Shown here one piece after another: positions 1-10,000 of a stretch of 37,313 nt of DNA; the first letter of the stretch is position 1; every line of letters begins with the position of its first letter. The translations under genes were made by a program, and so were the position numbers. Source of the stretch: JAISFI01 sp031553775 (GTDB taxonomy: Bacteria > Bacteroidota > Bacteroidia > Bacteroidales > Azobacteroidaceae); assembly GCA_031553775.1 (NCBI GenBank), contig JAVBLA010000068.1:1-37313 (forward strand). Reading direction: 5' to 3'. Under the pieces are notes generated by a model. The model searched no databases. It saw nothing but the letters and a program-made list of their open reading frames with translations, and had not been told where the DNA came from.

Positions 1-3000
1 TCCGGAGGAGCTATCGACGCGATCGATTTTGAAACCACGCATAAGTTTGCCACCACATTAGGTTTTGACGAAAACGATGTGACCTACGATGTGAAGCTAC
101 TGAGCGGAACAGATGTGCTGGGCAATGCCACTCTGGATAAAAACGGCACCAATGCCGGCTTCAGTGCAACGAGTCATCAGAACAGAGGTTCAGCTCCTGT
201 TAGCGGTACCTATATCGTGATTCCGTTCTGGCAGAACAACCAGGGAGTTCCGGTGACCTTTACGGTTACAGTCAATCCTCACCCTGTAGTAGATAAACTG
301 GCAACGATTTATACTTTCAATGGAGGTATAGTACCTGCCATCACATTAAGTGGAGTGGGAACGAAATTCGCCTGGACAGCCGATAATACTGCTACCGGTA
401 TTGCCGCATCGGGAGTCAATACAATTCCGTCGTTTATGGCTTCAAATACCACAGGAGACACATTGACTACCATTGTAAATGCAACCGCCTATTACAACGA
501 TTGTGATAGCTTGTATGAAAAGGTAGTGATAATCAAAGTATTGCCTAATACGATTACAGATCTTGATTTCTCGGTAAATGCTATTGCCAGCCAGACTGTA
601 TGCTCTGTGAATGAAAATATTGCAGTGATTAATTTTGATGCAACTCATAAATTTGCAGGGAAAGTAGGTTTTGATGCGGATAAAGTAAGCTATAAGATAG
701 AACTGGTAGCCGGTGTGGATGTGTTGAAAGACGGTTCGGTTGATTTGACAGGCAATGATGCCGGTTATACCAATAAGACCACGTACCTCAATAAAACGAA
801 TGCACCGGTAACAGGTACTTATATTGTAACTCCTACCTGGAATAATAATCAGGGAGTACCGGTGATCTTCTCGATTACAGTCAATCCTGAACCAGTGGCC
901 AATCCTGTTGCCGATTTCATCACAGTGAACGGAGCCAGGGTGGATGCCATTACATTGACGGGAACCGCTACGGTATTCGAATGGGCCGCTACCGGAAATA
1001 AAATCGGTAACACCACCCCAGGTAAGAATATTATCGGTGCCTTTACGGCAATCAATACAGGAGCCCAGGACTCAATTGCTGTTTATACAATTACTCCGAA
1101 ATGGGATGCATGTACCGGAACTGCCCAGACCTTCAGGGTTACAGTCAGACCCAATACGATCGAAGATATAGATTTATCGATGGTAGATGTAAAAGGTCAG
1201 ACAGTTTGTAGCAAGGGATCTATTACAGCAGTTACATATGAGGCGATTCATCGGTTTGAGACTACTCTTGCCAATGTAACCTTCCGTACAGAATTAATCG
1301 GTGGTGTCGATGTATTAGGCTCAGCAGTGACGACTTCAGGTTATACGGCCACGAGCTACGAAAACAAGACATCAGCCCCTGTCAGCGGAACGTATATGGT
1401 AACACCGATCTGGCAGAACAACCAGGGTAATCCGGATATCTTCACGATTACCGTGAATCCGAATCCTGTAGCCAATCCCATCGTTGATTTCATTACATTG
1501 AATGGAGCAAGGGTAGATGCCATTACATTAACAGGTATTGCCACTCTTATTGAATGGACTGCATCAGGTGACAAGATCGGTAATACTGTGTCTGGTAATA
1601 ATATTATTGGCGCTTTCACAGCTGTTAATACTACCAATACGGATTTGGTTGCTACTTATTCGATTACTCCGAAATGGGATGCCTGCTCAGGAACTGCCCA
1701 GACATTCAAGGTTACCGTCAAACCGAATACAATCGAAGATATCGATTTGTCGATGACCGATGTAAAAGGCCGGACCGTTTGTAGCAAGGGAGCTATTGCG
1801 GCAGTGAATTATGCAGCTACCCACAGGTTTGAAACGAGCCTGACTGGTGTGACTTTCCGTACGGAACTGATCGGAGGAATAGACGTATTGGGCTCTGCAG
1901 TAACCACTTCAGGTTATGCTGCTACAAGCTACGAAAACAAAACATCTGCCCCTGTTAGCGGAACATATATGGTTACTCCGATCTGGAATAATAACCAGGG
2001 TAATCCGGATATTTTCACCATTACTGTGAATCCGAATCCGAGAGTCGATGTAGTTGCCGATATGCTGTATTACAACGGAGATATTGTTCCTGCCATTGCA
2101 TTGACAGGAGTAGCTACCGATTTTGGTTGGGGCGCTTCCGGTGAAAATGTAGGAAATGCTGCCAATGGTGTCAATACGATCCAGGCATTTATTGCAAAGA
2201 ACCAAACGGAAGGTGCAAAAACAGCAATTTTCAAAGCGCTTCCCGAATACGATGGATGTAAGGCTGCCGATTCTACATTGGTGACTAAAATCACGGTGAT
2301 GCCGAATACGGTAGAAGACATCGATCTGGTAATGAAAGGTATTGAAAACCAGACAGTATGTGCAGGAGGTAAAGTATCTGCCATCACTTTTGTGGCGGAA
2401 CATCGCCTGAAGACTGCTTATGACTTCAAAGAAACTGATGTGATCTACGACTGGCAGTTGCTTGACGGAGTTGAAGTATTCAACCCTGCCAAGGGTACCG
2501 GTACGTTGGGAACTGTAGCGAAGAGGAATAATGAGTTTGCATTAAGTACAGATGTGACAGTCTCTACTAATAAAACGACTGTTTCCGCCACTTATCTGGT
2601 AACTCCGAGATGGAAAAACGGTGCGGGTAAATCCACAATCTTTACAATTACCGTAATCCCGGCTCCGGCCATCGATAAACCGATGGATATCCAGGTGTGC
2701 AACGGAACAGTAGTCCCTCCGTTTACTTTTACAGGTAATGTGGTTGGCGGAACTTATAGCTGGACTGCCGATAAATCGATTTCCGGTTTGGCAAAAGCCG
2801 GCGAAGGAGCTCAATTCCCGGGATTCACAGCGATCAATAACGGTACGGAATCTATTTCTGCTACTTATTCGGTATCTGCTCATTCCGGTGCCTGTTCGCC
2901 TGCAACAACCAGTTTCAAGATAACTATCGATCCGAAACCGGTGATCAATTCGGTGGACGATGTGGTGTATTGTGCTGATACAAAGACCAATGAAATCGTA

Positions 3001-4896
3001 TTTACCGGGTCGGGGACTAATTATTCCTGGAGGAAACTGCATGGAGATAATATCGGACTAACAATGTCTTCACAGACCAAAGTCACCAAGTTCCCGTCGT
3101 TTACAACAACGAAAGACCGGAATACAGCAATCTCGGCTACATTTGAAGTAACACCTTACAATGCTGCAGGAGAAATCGGTACGACGATTACGTTTACCAT
3201 CACTGTTCTTCCTACTCCGAATGTGAAACCGGTTGCCGATCAGATTATCTGTAATGAAAGCCTGATTAATGCTGTTTCGTTCGATGGAGATGTTCGTGAA
3301 ACAACTTATGCGTGGGCAATTAAAGGTGGAACAAGTAAATTAGGTTTGCCGGTTGCCGGTGTAGGTAATATACAACCTGTTACACTCCGCCACAAGGAGA
3401 ATACTCCTCAAACGGATGTGATTGTTATAACACCTCGCTATGCAATCAATGCAGCTGCCGGAGCTTGTGCCGGATCAACCATGGAATTCTCCATTACGGT
3501 TGCACCTACCCCGAAAGTAACGCCGCTTATTCAGAACAGAGTCTACAATAACGGTGAAGAGGTAACGGGAGGCATCGCAATTGCAGGTACTCCGAATGCT
3601 ACGTTTACATGGTATAACGATCATCCGGGAATCGGACTGAAGGATCAGGGTACGGGTTCAATACCTCAGTTTATCGCTGAAAATACTTCTACGATACCAT
3701 TGATCGCTAATATTACAGTAGTTCCTTCTTATACTATTAATGGTATTAAAGGAGAAGTGGTAGTATGTAACGGAGAAGCTTCCAAATTTACAATTACCGT
3801 AAATCCGAAACCGGAATTGCATCCGATTGCAGATCAGGTAATTTGCGAAGGACTGTGGACTAATCCGCTGGATCCGGCCATCAATGGAGGTGCAGGATCT
3901 TATATCACCTGGAGAGGTGGTGCAACTATCGGGCTGGAAAACGGGCTGGCAGCATCCAGGTACAAACACATCCCTTCTTTCAAGGCCTTGTGTCCGGATC
4001 CGAATAACCTGACTGAAGTAACCATTTATGTAACTCCTCACATAGAAAATGGAGGTAAAATAATTGCGGGCGATGAATTCCCGTTCAAATTTACCGTTAA
4101 GCCGTCTACCCGCCTGCTGGCGAACAGCGATCCTGCTGCAGGTATCCTGCCGGTCGGTCTCTGTGCGGAAGAAGCACTTTCTATGTCGGTCGAAGCTACC
4201 GGTTACAACCTGAAATACCAGTGGTATAAAAATCATCTGCCTATTCCGGGAGCAACTAACGCTACTTACCAGGTGGATGCGGATCAAGTAAACAGTGCGG
4301 TATCCGGCGTCTATTATGCTGCCATTCAAGGTGATTGCGGAGAAATAGTTACCAGCCGTACATTCGAAGTAACGGTGAAACTGAACGCAGTAACACAAAC
4401 CTGGAACGATGTGCTTACGCTGAATTGCAACCCGCAGGAAAACGGCGGATTTACATTCACCGCTTTCAAATGGTACACGATCAAAAATGGAGTGACGAAT
4501 CCTGCTCCGGGAGAAAACAATAAGTCTTATCTGTATGTACCTAATGGCTTGGATGTCAATACTGAGTATTATGTCGAAGCCTGGACTGCCGATGGATTGA
4601 TTTATACTTCCTGTCCGGTATTCGGCTCTAAAGAGGCCCCGGCATCTATCACGATTAATCCGAATCCTGTCTATGCAGGCGGTGTGCTTCATGTCACGGC
4701 CAAACTGGAACAGGCAGCCCTGAAGAATATGCAACTCCAGTTGCTGAGTACTGCCGGCCGGATAGAACAAACGATCGTGAACAGTGGAGCTCAACAGAAT
4801 ATCGATATGACAATGCCTAATGTTCCCGGACTGTATATTCTCAGAATATTGTTGGGTACAGGAGATACGAAAGAGTTTAAAGTCGTTGTAAAATAA
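1..4896 (+). CDS. Giant repetitive T9SS-secreted surface protein (5' end outside window)
   Basis: The frame is open from base 1 with no start, so the N-terminus lies upstream; the GTG at 79 is internal. About 1,631 residues are visible. They are mostly beta-rich PKD-like/Ig-like modules ending in motifs such as FTITVNPNP. The first part repeats with a period of about 191-202 residues, each unit opening with NT[IV]xD[IL]D. Further on, single modules of about 95-100 residues follow. One Ig-like domain (roughly 4110-4380) has the signature KYQWYKN and a Cys pair. The last 80 residues form a type A T9SS sorting domain: ITINPNPVYAGG, then a GLYIL strand and a VVVK end. The protein should cross the outer membrane by the T9SS and be anchored on the surface. 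An adhesin role is an inference. An OmpA-family gene follows 63 bases downstream. No enzyme motif is visible. Confidence 0.85.
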   Translation, partial: SGGAIDAIDFETTHKFATTLGFDENDVTYDVKLLSGTDVLGNATLDKNGTNAGFSATSHQNRGSAPVSGTYIVIPFWQNNQGVPVTFTVTVNPHPVVDKLATIYTFNGGIVPAITLSGVGTKFAWTADNTATGIAASGVNTIPSFMASNTTGDTLTTIVNATAYYNDCDSLYEKVVIIKVLPNTITDLDFSVNAIASQTVCSVNENIAVINFDATHKFAGKVGFDADKVSYKIELVAGVDVLKDGSVDLTGNDAGYTNKTTYLNKTNAPVTGTYIVTPTWNNNQGVPVIFSITVNPEPVANPVADFITVNGARVDAITLTGTATVFEWAATGNKIGNTTPGKNIIGAFTAINTGAQDSIAVYTITPKWDACTGTAQTFRVTVRPNTIEDIDLSMVDVKGQTVCSKGSITAVTYEAIHRFETTLANVTFRTELIGGVDVLGSAVTTSGYTATSYENKTSAPVSGTYMVTPIWQNNQGNPDIFTITVNPNPVANPIVDFITLNGARVDAITLTGIATLIEWTASGDKIGNTVSGNNIIGAFTAVNTTNTDLVATYSITPKWDACSGTAQTFKVTVKPNTIEDIDLSMTDVKGRTVCSKGAIAAVNYAATHRFETSLTGVTFRTELIGGIDVLGSAVTTSGYAATSYENKTSAPVSGTYMVTPIWNNNQGNPDIFTITVNPNPRVDVVADMLYYNGDIVPAIALTGVATDFGWGASGENVGNAANGVNTIQAFIAKNQTEGAKTAIFKALPEYDGCKAADSTLVTKITVMPNTVEDIDLVMKGIENQTVCAGGKVSAITFVAEHRLKTAYDFKETDVIYDWQLLDGVEVFNPAKGTGTLGTVAKRNNEFALSTDVTVSTNKTTVSATYLVTPRWKNGAGKSTIFTITVIPAPAIDKPMDIQVCNGTVVPPFTFTGNVVGGTYSWTADKSISGLAKAGEGAQFPGFTAINNGTESISATYSVSAHSGACSPATTSFKITIDPKPVINSVDDVVYCADTKTNEIVFTGSGTNYSWRKLHGDNIGLTMSSQTKVTKFPSFTTTKDRNTAISATFEVTPYNAAGEIGTTITFTITVLPTPNVKPVADQIICNESLINAVSFDGDVRETTYAWAIKGGTSKLGLPVAGVGNIQPVTLRHKENTPQTDVIVITPRYAINAAAGACAGSTMEFSITVAPTPKVTPLIQNRVYNNGEEVTGGIAIAGTPNATFTWYNDHPGIGLKDQGTGSIPQFIAENTSTIPLIANITVVPSYTINGIKGEVVVCNGEASKFTITVNPKPELHPIADQVICEGLWTNPLDPAINGGAGSYITWRGGATIGLENGLAASRYKHIPSFKALCPDPNNLTEVTIYVTPHIENGGKIIAGDEFPFKFTVKPSTRLLANSDPAAGILPVGLCAEEALSMSVEATGYNLKYQWYKNHLPIPGATNATYQVDADQVNSAVSGVYYAAIQGDCGEIVTSRTFEVTVKLNAVTQTWNDVLTLNCNPQENGGFTFTAFKWYTIKNGVTNPAPGENNKSYLYVPNGLDVNTEYYVEAWTADGLIYTSCPVFGSKEAPASITINPNPVYAGGVLHVTAKLEQAALKNMQLQLLSTAGRIEQTIVNSGAQQNIDMTMPNVPGLYILRILLGTGDTKEFKVVVK
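547..2304 (+). repeat. Three ~580-606 bp in-frame repeats in the adhesin
   Basis: The codons for the NTI[TE]D[IL]D motif start at 547, 1153, 1726 and 2305, giving periods of 606, 573 and 579 bases. The second and third units are very close in protein (both contain TSYENKTSAPVSGTYMVTP) but differ at many third codon positions. The copies therefore look old and kept similar by selection, not freshly duplicated. Each unit holds two PKD-like halves. A Cys lies in the first strand (QTVC) and another near the end (WDAC or similar). Confidence 0.85.
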
Positions 4897-4909
4897 GAGG
4901 AAAACCCTG

Positions 4910-4930
4910 GCCGGCAGAATCTCTGCCGGC
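4910..4930 (+). terminator. Hairpin after the adhesin gene
   Basis: Arms GCCGGCAGA (4910-4918) and TCTGCCGGC (4922-4930) pair perfectly with a 3-base loop. The following bases (tggatttctt) are only moderately T-rich. It could attenuate rather than fully stop transcription into the OmpA-family gene 30 bases downstream. Confidence 0.5.
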
Positions 4931-4959
4931 TGGATTTCTTCCCTAAAATTAAATATAGT

Positions 4960-6342
4960 ATGAAAAAAATATTATTAACAATCACAATCGGACTTTTCGC
5001 CGTTTCAGCTTTCGCCCAGAAGCAACAAAACCGACATGAGTTTTCTCTTTGGGGTGCAGGCGGTATTTCCACCTTACAATATGACCTGAATACCGGCGAA
5101 TCAAAAATAGGATACGGAGGTATGGCCGGATTAGGATATACTTATTTCTTCAATTATCATTGGGGATTGGGCACAGGTGCCGAATTTTCCATCCTGAACG
5201 GGAAATTGGAATATCCATTGATCTCAGATCGTTACTGGGCTGTAAACCAGACATCTTCGGTTGCCTTTATGTATGAAGTCGATGGACAGAACTACGAAGA
5301 ATCGCAACAATTGTTTTATATCAACATCCCCTTGATGGCAAAATATCAAACGGATATTGCGAAAAATAAAAAGTTTTATGCTGCTATAGGTCCTAAGATC
5401 GGAATCCCGGTGAAAGCTACGGGAACTGCAAAAGGAAATCTGAGTACCAAAGGGCAGAACCCTTCTACGTTGGATCCGTATACGAACATGCCGCAGCATG
5501 GCTTTTTCAATAACTATCCTGTAGATAAAGAAACGGATCTGGAGCTGGAACTGAATTTTATCGCTTCTCTGGAGGCCGGTGTGAAATGGCAATTCAATAA
5601 CAAATGCTCTCTTTACACCGGATTGTTCTGCGATTACGGACTCAATGATATCCGTAAAGGGAATGATCAGGAACTGGCGCTGAATTTCTTTGAATATAAT
5701 AAAAACCAGACCTCGGTTCCGGTATCTAACAGTGTGCTTTTTTCCCACTATACTCCTGATAAGGGACAAAATGAAGCATTTGTCGACAGGCTGAGTACAT
5801 TATCTGCCGGGTTGAAATTGCAGCTGACTTTCGGAATCAAGCCGTTCAATAAAAAAGAAGTTGTACCTGTTATACCCGTAGAAAAACCGTATGAAGGCCT
5901 GACAGCCGATCAGCTAAGGGATATTATGGGAGAGAATACGGGTGAAATATTAGAGGCTCAAAGGAAAAATCTGGAAGAACTTAAAAAGTTGATCATGAAA
6001 GAAGATCCCGATCTGACAGGTTCTATTACCGGATTTGACTTGGATAAATCAGACCTTCTGCCGGAAATGTTGCCCGAAATCGACAGAAAAGTGGATATTA
6101 TGAAGAAGTACCCGAATGCAAAAATTATGCTGGTAGGACACACAGACTACACCGCTTCCAACGCATACAACAATAATTTGGGTATGGAAAGGGCTCTGTC
6201 GGTCAAAGCTTATATGGTTTCCAAAGGGATCGATAAAAACCGGATCTATATTTCCACTAAAGGAAAAACAGAACCGATGCTTCCTAACGATACCGAAAAT
6301 AACCGCAGACTGAACCGGAGAGTGGAATTCTTTTTGCCGTAA
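4960..6342 (+). CDS. OmpA-family outer-membrane protein with N-terminal beta-barrel
   Basis: The 460-residue product starts with a clear signal peptide, cleaved near AFA|QKQQN. Residues about 25-290 alternate aromatic and glycine-rich strands as in an 8-stranded porin-like barrel. A linker of roughly 60 residues follows (KPYEGLTADQLRDIMGEN, then a charged helix). Residues about 354-460 are an OmpA/MotB peptidoglycan-binding domain with FDLDKSDL, GHTD and NRRLNRRVEF. The Asp and Arg that hold diaminopimelate in this family are present. It should anchor the outer membrane to the cell wall. It directly follows the giant T9SS protein. Barrel partners of T9SS adhesins (the SprB/SprF pairing) are known, but this protein is not a clear PorP/SprF, so a partner role is only an idea. 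Confidence 0.85.
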   Translation: MKKILLTITIGLFAVSAFAQKQQNRHEFSLWGAGGISTLQYDLNTGESKIGYGGMAGLGYTYFFNYHWGLGTGAEFSILNGKLEYPLISDRYWAVNQTSSVAFMYEVDGQNYEESQQLFYINIPLMAKYQTDIAKNKKFYAAIGPKIGIPVKATGTAKGNLSTKGQNPSTLDPYTNMPQHGFFNNYPVDKETDLELELNFIASLEAGVKWQFNNKCSLYTGLFCDYGLNDIRKGNDQELALNFFEYNKNQTSVPVSNSVLFSHYTPDKGQNEAFVDRLSTLSAGLKLQLTFGIKPFNKKEVVPVIPVEKPYEGLTADQLRDIMGENTGEILEAQRKNLEELKKLIMKEDPDLTGSITGFDLDKSDLLPEMLPEIDRKVDIMKKYPNAKIMLVGHTDYTASNAYNNNLGMERALSVKAYMVSKGIDKNRIYISTKGKTEPMLPNDTENNRRLNRRVEFFLP

Positions 6343-6364
6343 TAAACCGGTAAGCTGAATTGAA

Positions 6365-6410
6365 AGAAGATGCATCAAAGTTGACTTTGATGCATCTTCT
6401 TATTTCTTTA
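6365..6410 (+). terminator. Strong intrinsic terminator after the OmpA-family gene
   Basis: A perfect 16-bp stem, AGAAGATGCATCAAAG (6365-6380) with CTTTGATGCATCTTCT (6385-6400), has a TTGA loop and is followed by TATTTCTTT. It separates the adhesin/OmpA unit from ruvA-sprA. Confidence 0.85.
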
Positions 6411-6473
6411 ACTGATAATCATATTTCTTTATACATCATCTTCCTTTTATTATAATTTTTTTTTGATTCTCCC

Positions 6474-6495
6474 GTTATATAATACGTTATATAAC
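6474..6495 (+). promoter_or_regulatory. Direct repeat GTTATATAA x2 upstream of ruvA
   Basis: GTTATATAA occurs at 6474-6482 and 6486-6494, 3 bases apart; the second copy extends to the palindrome GTTATATAAC. It ends 13 bases before the ruvA ATG. It may be a regulator site or simply AT-rich leader. No good TAnnTTTG element was found in this interval. Confidence 0.3.
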
Positions 6496-6508
6496 AAATT
6501 CAGAAAAT

Positions 6509-7093
6509 ATGCTTGAATTTATCAGGGGAGAAATTGTCGAATTGAATCCCGCTTCTGTTGTTCTCGAAACCGGTGGACTGGGATATATCGCCCAGATTTC
6601 ACTGTATACTTACAGTGCTTTGAATGGCAAAAAAGAAGCTAAAATATACGTATACGAAGCCATTCGTGAAGATGCTCATATATTATTCGGGTTCATAGAC
6701 AAAAGAGAAAGAGATTTGTTTTTACTGCTGATCAGTGTATCGGGAGTCGGAGCCAATACGGCAAGGATGATCCTTTCCTCCCTGAGTCCTTCGGAATTGG
6801 AGTCGGTTATTTCATCGGGAAATTCCAATGTGCTGAAAACTGTTAAAGGTATTGGCGCCAAAACCGCAGAGAGAATCATCATAGACCTGAAAGATAAGGT
6901 TAAACTTACAGCTGGTTCAGGATCTCTATCCCTTTCTTCTACTTTCGATATTACCCATGAAGAGGCTGTGGCTGCTTTGGTGATGCTTGGTTTTAACCAG
7001 GCTGCATCGCAAAAAGTAGTAAACCGGGTGGCAAAAGAAAATCCTGCCGCTACAGTCGAGCAAATCATAAAAATAGCCTTAAAAATGCTTTGA
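6509..7093 (+). CDS. ruvA: Holliday junction branch migration protein RuvA
   Basis: RuvA binds four-way DNA junctions as a tetramer and guides the RuvB motor during recombinational repair. The 194 residues match the usual length. The N-terminal OB-fold begins MLEFIRGEIVELNPASVVLE and contains the family pattern REDAHILFGF. Two helix-hairpin-helix motifs follow, SGVGANTARMIL and KGIGAKTAERII. A short C-terminal domain, which contacts RuvB in this family, starts near EEAVAALVMLGF. The stop codon overlaps the sprA start (TGATG), so translation of the two is probably coupled. No ruvB or ruvC is in the window. Confidence 0.97.
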   Translation: MLEFIRGEIVELNPASVVLETGGLGYIAQISLYTYSALNGKKEAKIYVYEAIREDAHILFGFIDKRERDLFLLLISVSGVGANTARMILSSLSPSELESVISSGNSNVLKTVKGIGAKTAERIIIDLKDKVKLTAGSGSLSLSSTFDITHEEAVAALVMLGFNQAASQKVVNRVAKENPAATVEQIIKIALKML

Positions 7094-10000
7094 TGCGGAA
7101 GTTGTACCGATACATACTCATTTGTACCGTTACCGGTTTGTTTCTGGGCGCTTATGTCCTGAATGCAGGCCGTTCTGCTTTTAAAAATGCTTTTCCGGAA
7201 CAGACGTTACAGGATGCCGTACAGGATACGGTCAGGAAAAGTGAGCCGAAACCCCGCTATCCGGTTGCTAAAACTACTCCGGAGACTTTTGATGATATTA
7301 CGAAACAACATCCGGTAGATTTGAGAACCCCCGAAAATGTCAAATCGGAAATAGAATACGATCCGCTTACCAATACTTATCTGCTGAGGACTAAAGTGGG
7401 AGATATGGAAATTGCTACTCCTTTCTCCATGTCTTCCGGTGAGTATCAGGATTACACAATCAAACAAAGCCTGAATTCCTATTTCAAGGAAAAAAATGCC
7501 GAATTACAGAAAGAAGGAGACAAGGAAAAACAGTTTTCACCTTTCGATATGAATTTTGACCTGGGCCCCGCTGAAAAAATATTCGGTCCCGGAGGTGTGC
7601 GCCTCCAAACACAGGGAACAGCGGAAATTACACTGGGTATAAAAAATAACAAAACGGATAACCCGTCTTTGCCGGAACGTTCCCGTTCCCGTACCTTTTT
7701 TGATTTTGATTCGCAGATCAACCTGAATGCCAATGCAAAGGTGGGCGATAAGATCAATTTCGATATGAATTATAATACACAGGCAACATTTGATTATGAT
7801 TCGAAGAAATTGAAATTGGCTTATCAGGGCAAGGAAGATGAAATTATCAAAGTGCTTGAGGCCGGGAATGTAAGCATGAGTACGTCGAATTCATTGATAC
7901 GGGGAGGTGCTGCCCTTTTTGGCGTAAGAACGGAATTGCAATTCGGTAAATTGAAGGTGGGAGCACTTATATCTCAACAAAACTCAGAAGCTAAAACCGT
8001 TAACTCGCGCGGAGGTGTACAAACCACTCCTTTTGAAATATCTGTCGACCAATACGACGAAAACCGGCATTTTTTCTTTGCCCATTATTTCCGTGATAAG
8101 TATGATGATGCCATGAGCACATTGCCTTATATCAAATCGGGAGTGAAAATCAACCGGATAGAAGTGTGGGTGACCAATAAAAGAGGAAAAACGGAAGAAT
8201 CCCGTAATATTGTTGCTTTTACCGACCTGGCAGAGCGTGACAGTATTTTTAACAAGAATAAGGTACAGCCTACTCCCGGAGCTTTGGATGTGTCATATAA
8301 CGATGCCAATAACCTGTATACTATGTTGAAATCTTTTCCCGGTGCCCGGGATATCAATGCGGTAACGAAAACATTAGGAGATCAGGGCTTTGTAGGTGGA
8401 GAAGATTATGAAAAGGTTGAAAGTGCCCGGAAGCTGGAGGCTTCGGAATATATATTCCATTCCCAGCTAGGATACATCTCGCTGAGAACAATGTTACAAC
8501 CGGACGAAGTATTGGCAGTCGCTTTCGAATATTCCTATAACGGGAAAAACTATCAGGTCGGAGAATTTTCTACCGATAATCCCCAGAGTACAACTGAAAA
8601 TATATTCCTGAAACTTTTGAAGGGAACATCTTTGTCTCCCTCTGCTTATTACTGGGACCTGATGATGAAAAATATCTATACATTAAGGAATGCCTATTCC
8701 ATACAACAGGAAAAATTTAAATTAGATATTTATTATCAGAGCGATACTACAGGAACTTATATGAACTACCTGACGGAAGGTGCTATCGCGAATAAAAACC
8801 TTCTCTGGGTGATGAATCTGGACCGGTTGGATTCACGACAGAATCCGCACTCGGACGGATTTTTCGATTATGTGGAAGGTAATACCGTAGTGTCTCAGTA
8901 TGGCAGGATTATTTTCCCTGTAAAAGAGCCTTTCGGGTCTCATCTCCGGACAAAAATAGAAAACGATTCGATCGCTAAAAAATATGTTTTTCAGGAATTG
9001 TATGACTCTACAATGACTGTTGCCAAACAGATCGCAGAAAAGAATAAATTCAGGATCAAAGGAGAATACAAAGCCTCTTCCGGAACGGAAATCCAATTGG
9101 GGGCGATGAATGTGGCCCGGGGTTCCGTGCGTGTCATGGCGGGAGGGCAATTGTTAACAGAGGGAACAGATTATACGGTCGACTATGTTTCAGGAATAGT
9201 GACTATCCAGAAACCGGGACTTATGGAATCGAATACGCCGATCAGCGTTTCTCTCGAAAACCAATCGATGTTCGGACAACAACGAAAAACCGTATTAGGC
9301 GCCGACCTGAATTATGAGTTCAGTAAAGATTTCAATGTGGGATTGACTCTTATGCACTTGCGGGAGACTCCTCTTACCGCCAAGGCTAATATTGGGGATG
9401 AGTCTGTGAGAAATACACTCTGGGGATTAAATACCTCTTACCGTACAGAATCGCAATGGCTCACCAACTTGGTGGATAAAATTCCTTTCATAGAGTTGAC
9501 AGCTCCCTCACAAATCAATTTCAGTGCTGAATTTGCCCAATTAATACCCGGACACTATGAAAGCCAGTATGGAGGGAAATATTCTTATATAGATGATTTC
9601 GAGCGGACAAAAGTCAGTTATAGCCTGGGGGATCCTTATTCCTGGGCTTTGTGTTCCACACCACAGGAAATACCGTATGCAAATGCGATTAATGATGTGA
9701 AATATGGAAACAACAGGGCCTTGCTGGCATGGTATTATATCGACGGACTTTTCACCCGTAGAAATTCCTCCCTTACTCCGGAGCATATTAAAAACGATAA
9801 AGACCAGTTGTCGAATCACTATGTGCGTGAAGTTACCGAGTATGAATTATTCCCGAACAAAGAACAGGCATACGGAGAACCCGTTACTATTTCGGTATTT
9901 AACATGGCTTTTTATCCTAAAGAAAGGGGACCCTACAATGTGGATACAGAAGTTAATTCCGATGGAACTTTACTGAATCCAACAGATCGTTGGGGAGGTA

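Noticed and set aside
1909..2403. Minus-strand open frames opposite the adhesin repeats
   Set aside because: These are codon-bias shadows of the + strand gene; composition is not protein-like.
3658..4794. Long minus-strand open frame (378 codons) opposite the adhesin
   Set aside because: It lies fully antisense to a well-supported repetitive coding region, its product is Arg/Ile/Cys-rich without any domain, and similar shadows occur opposite other repeats.
4960..6342. Assigning the OmpA-family gene as porP/sprF or porF
   Set aside because: Length, the OmpA domain and the linker do not match PorP/SprF, and no plug or TonB features of PorF exist, so only the family name is given.
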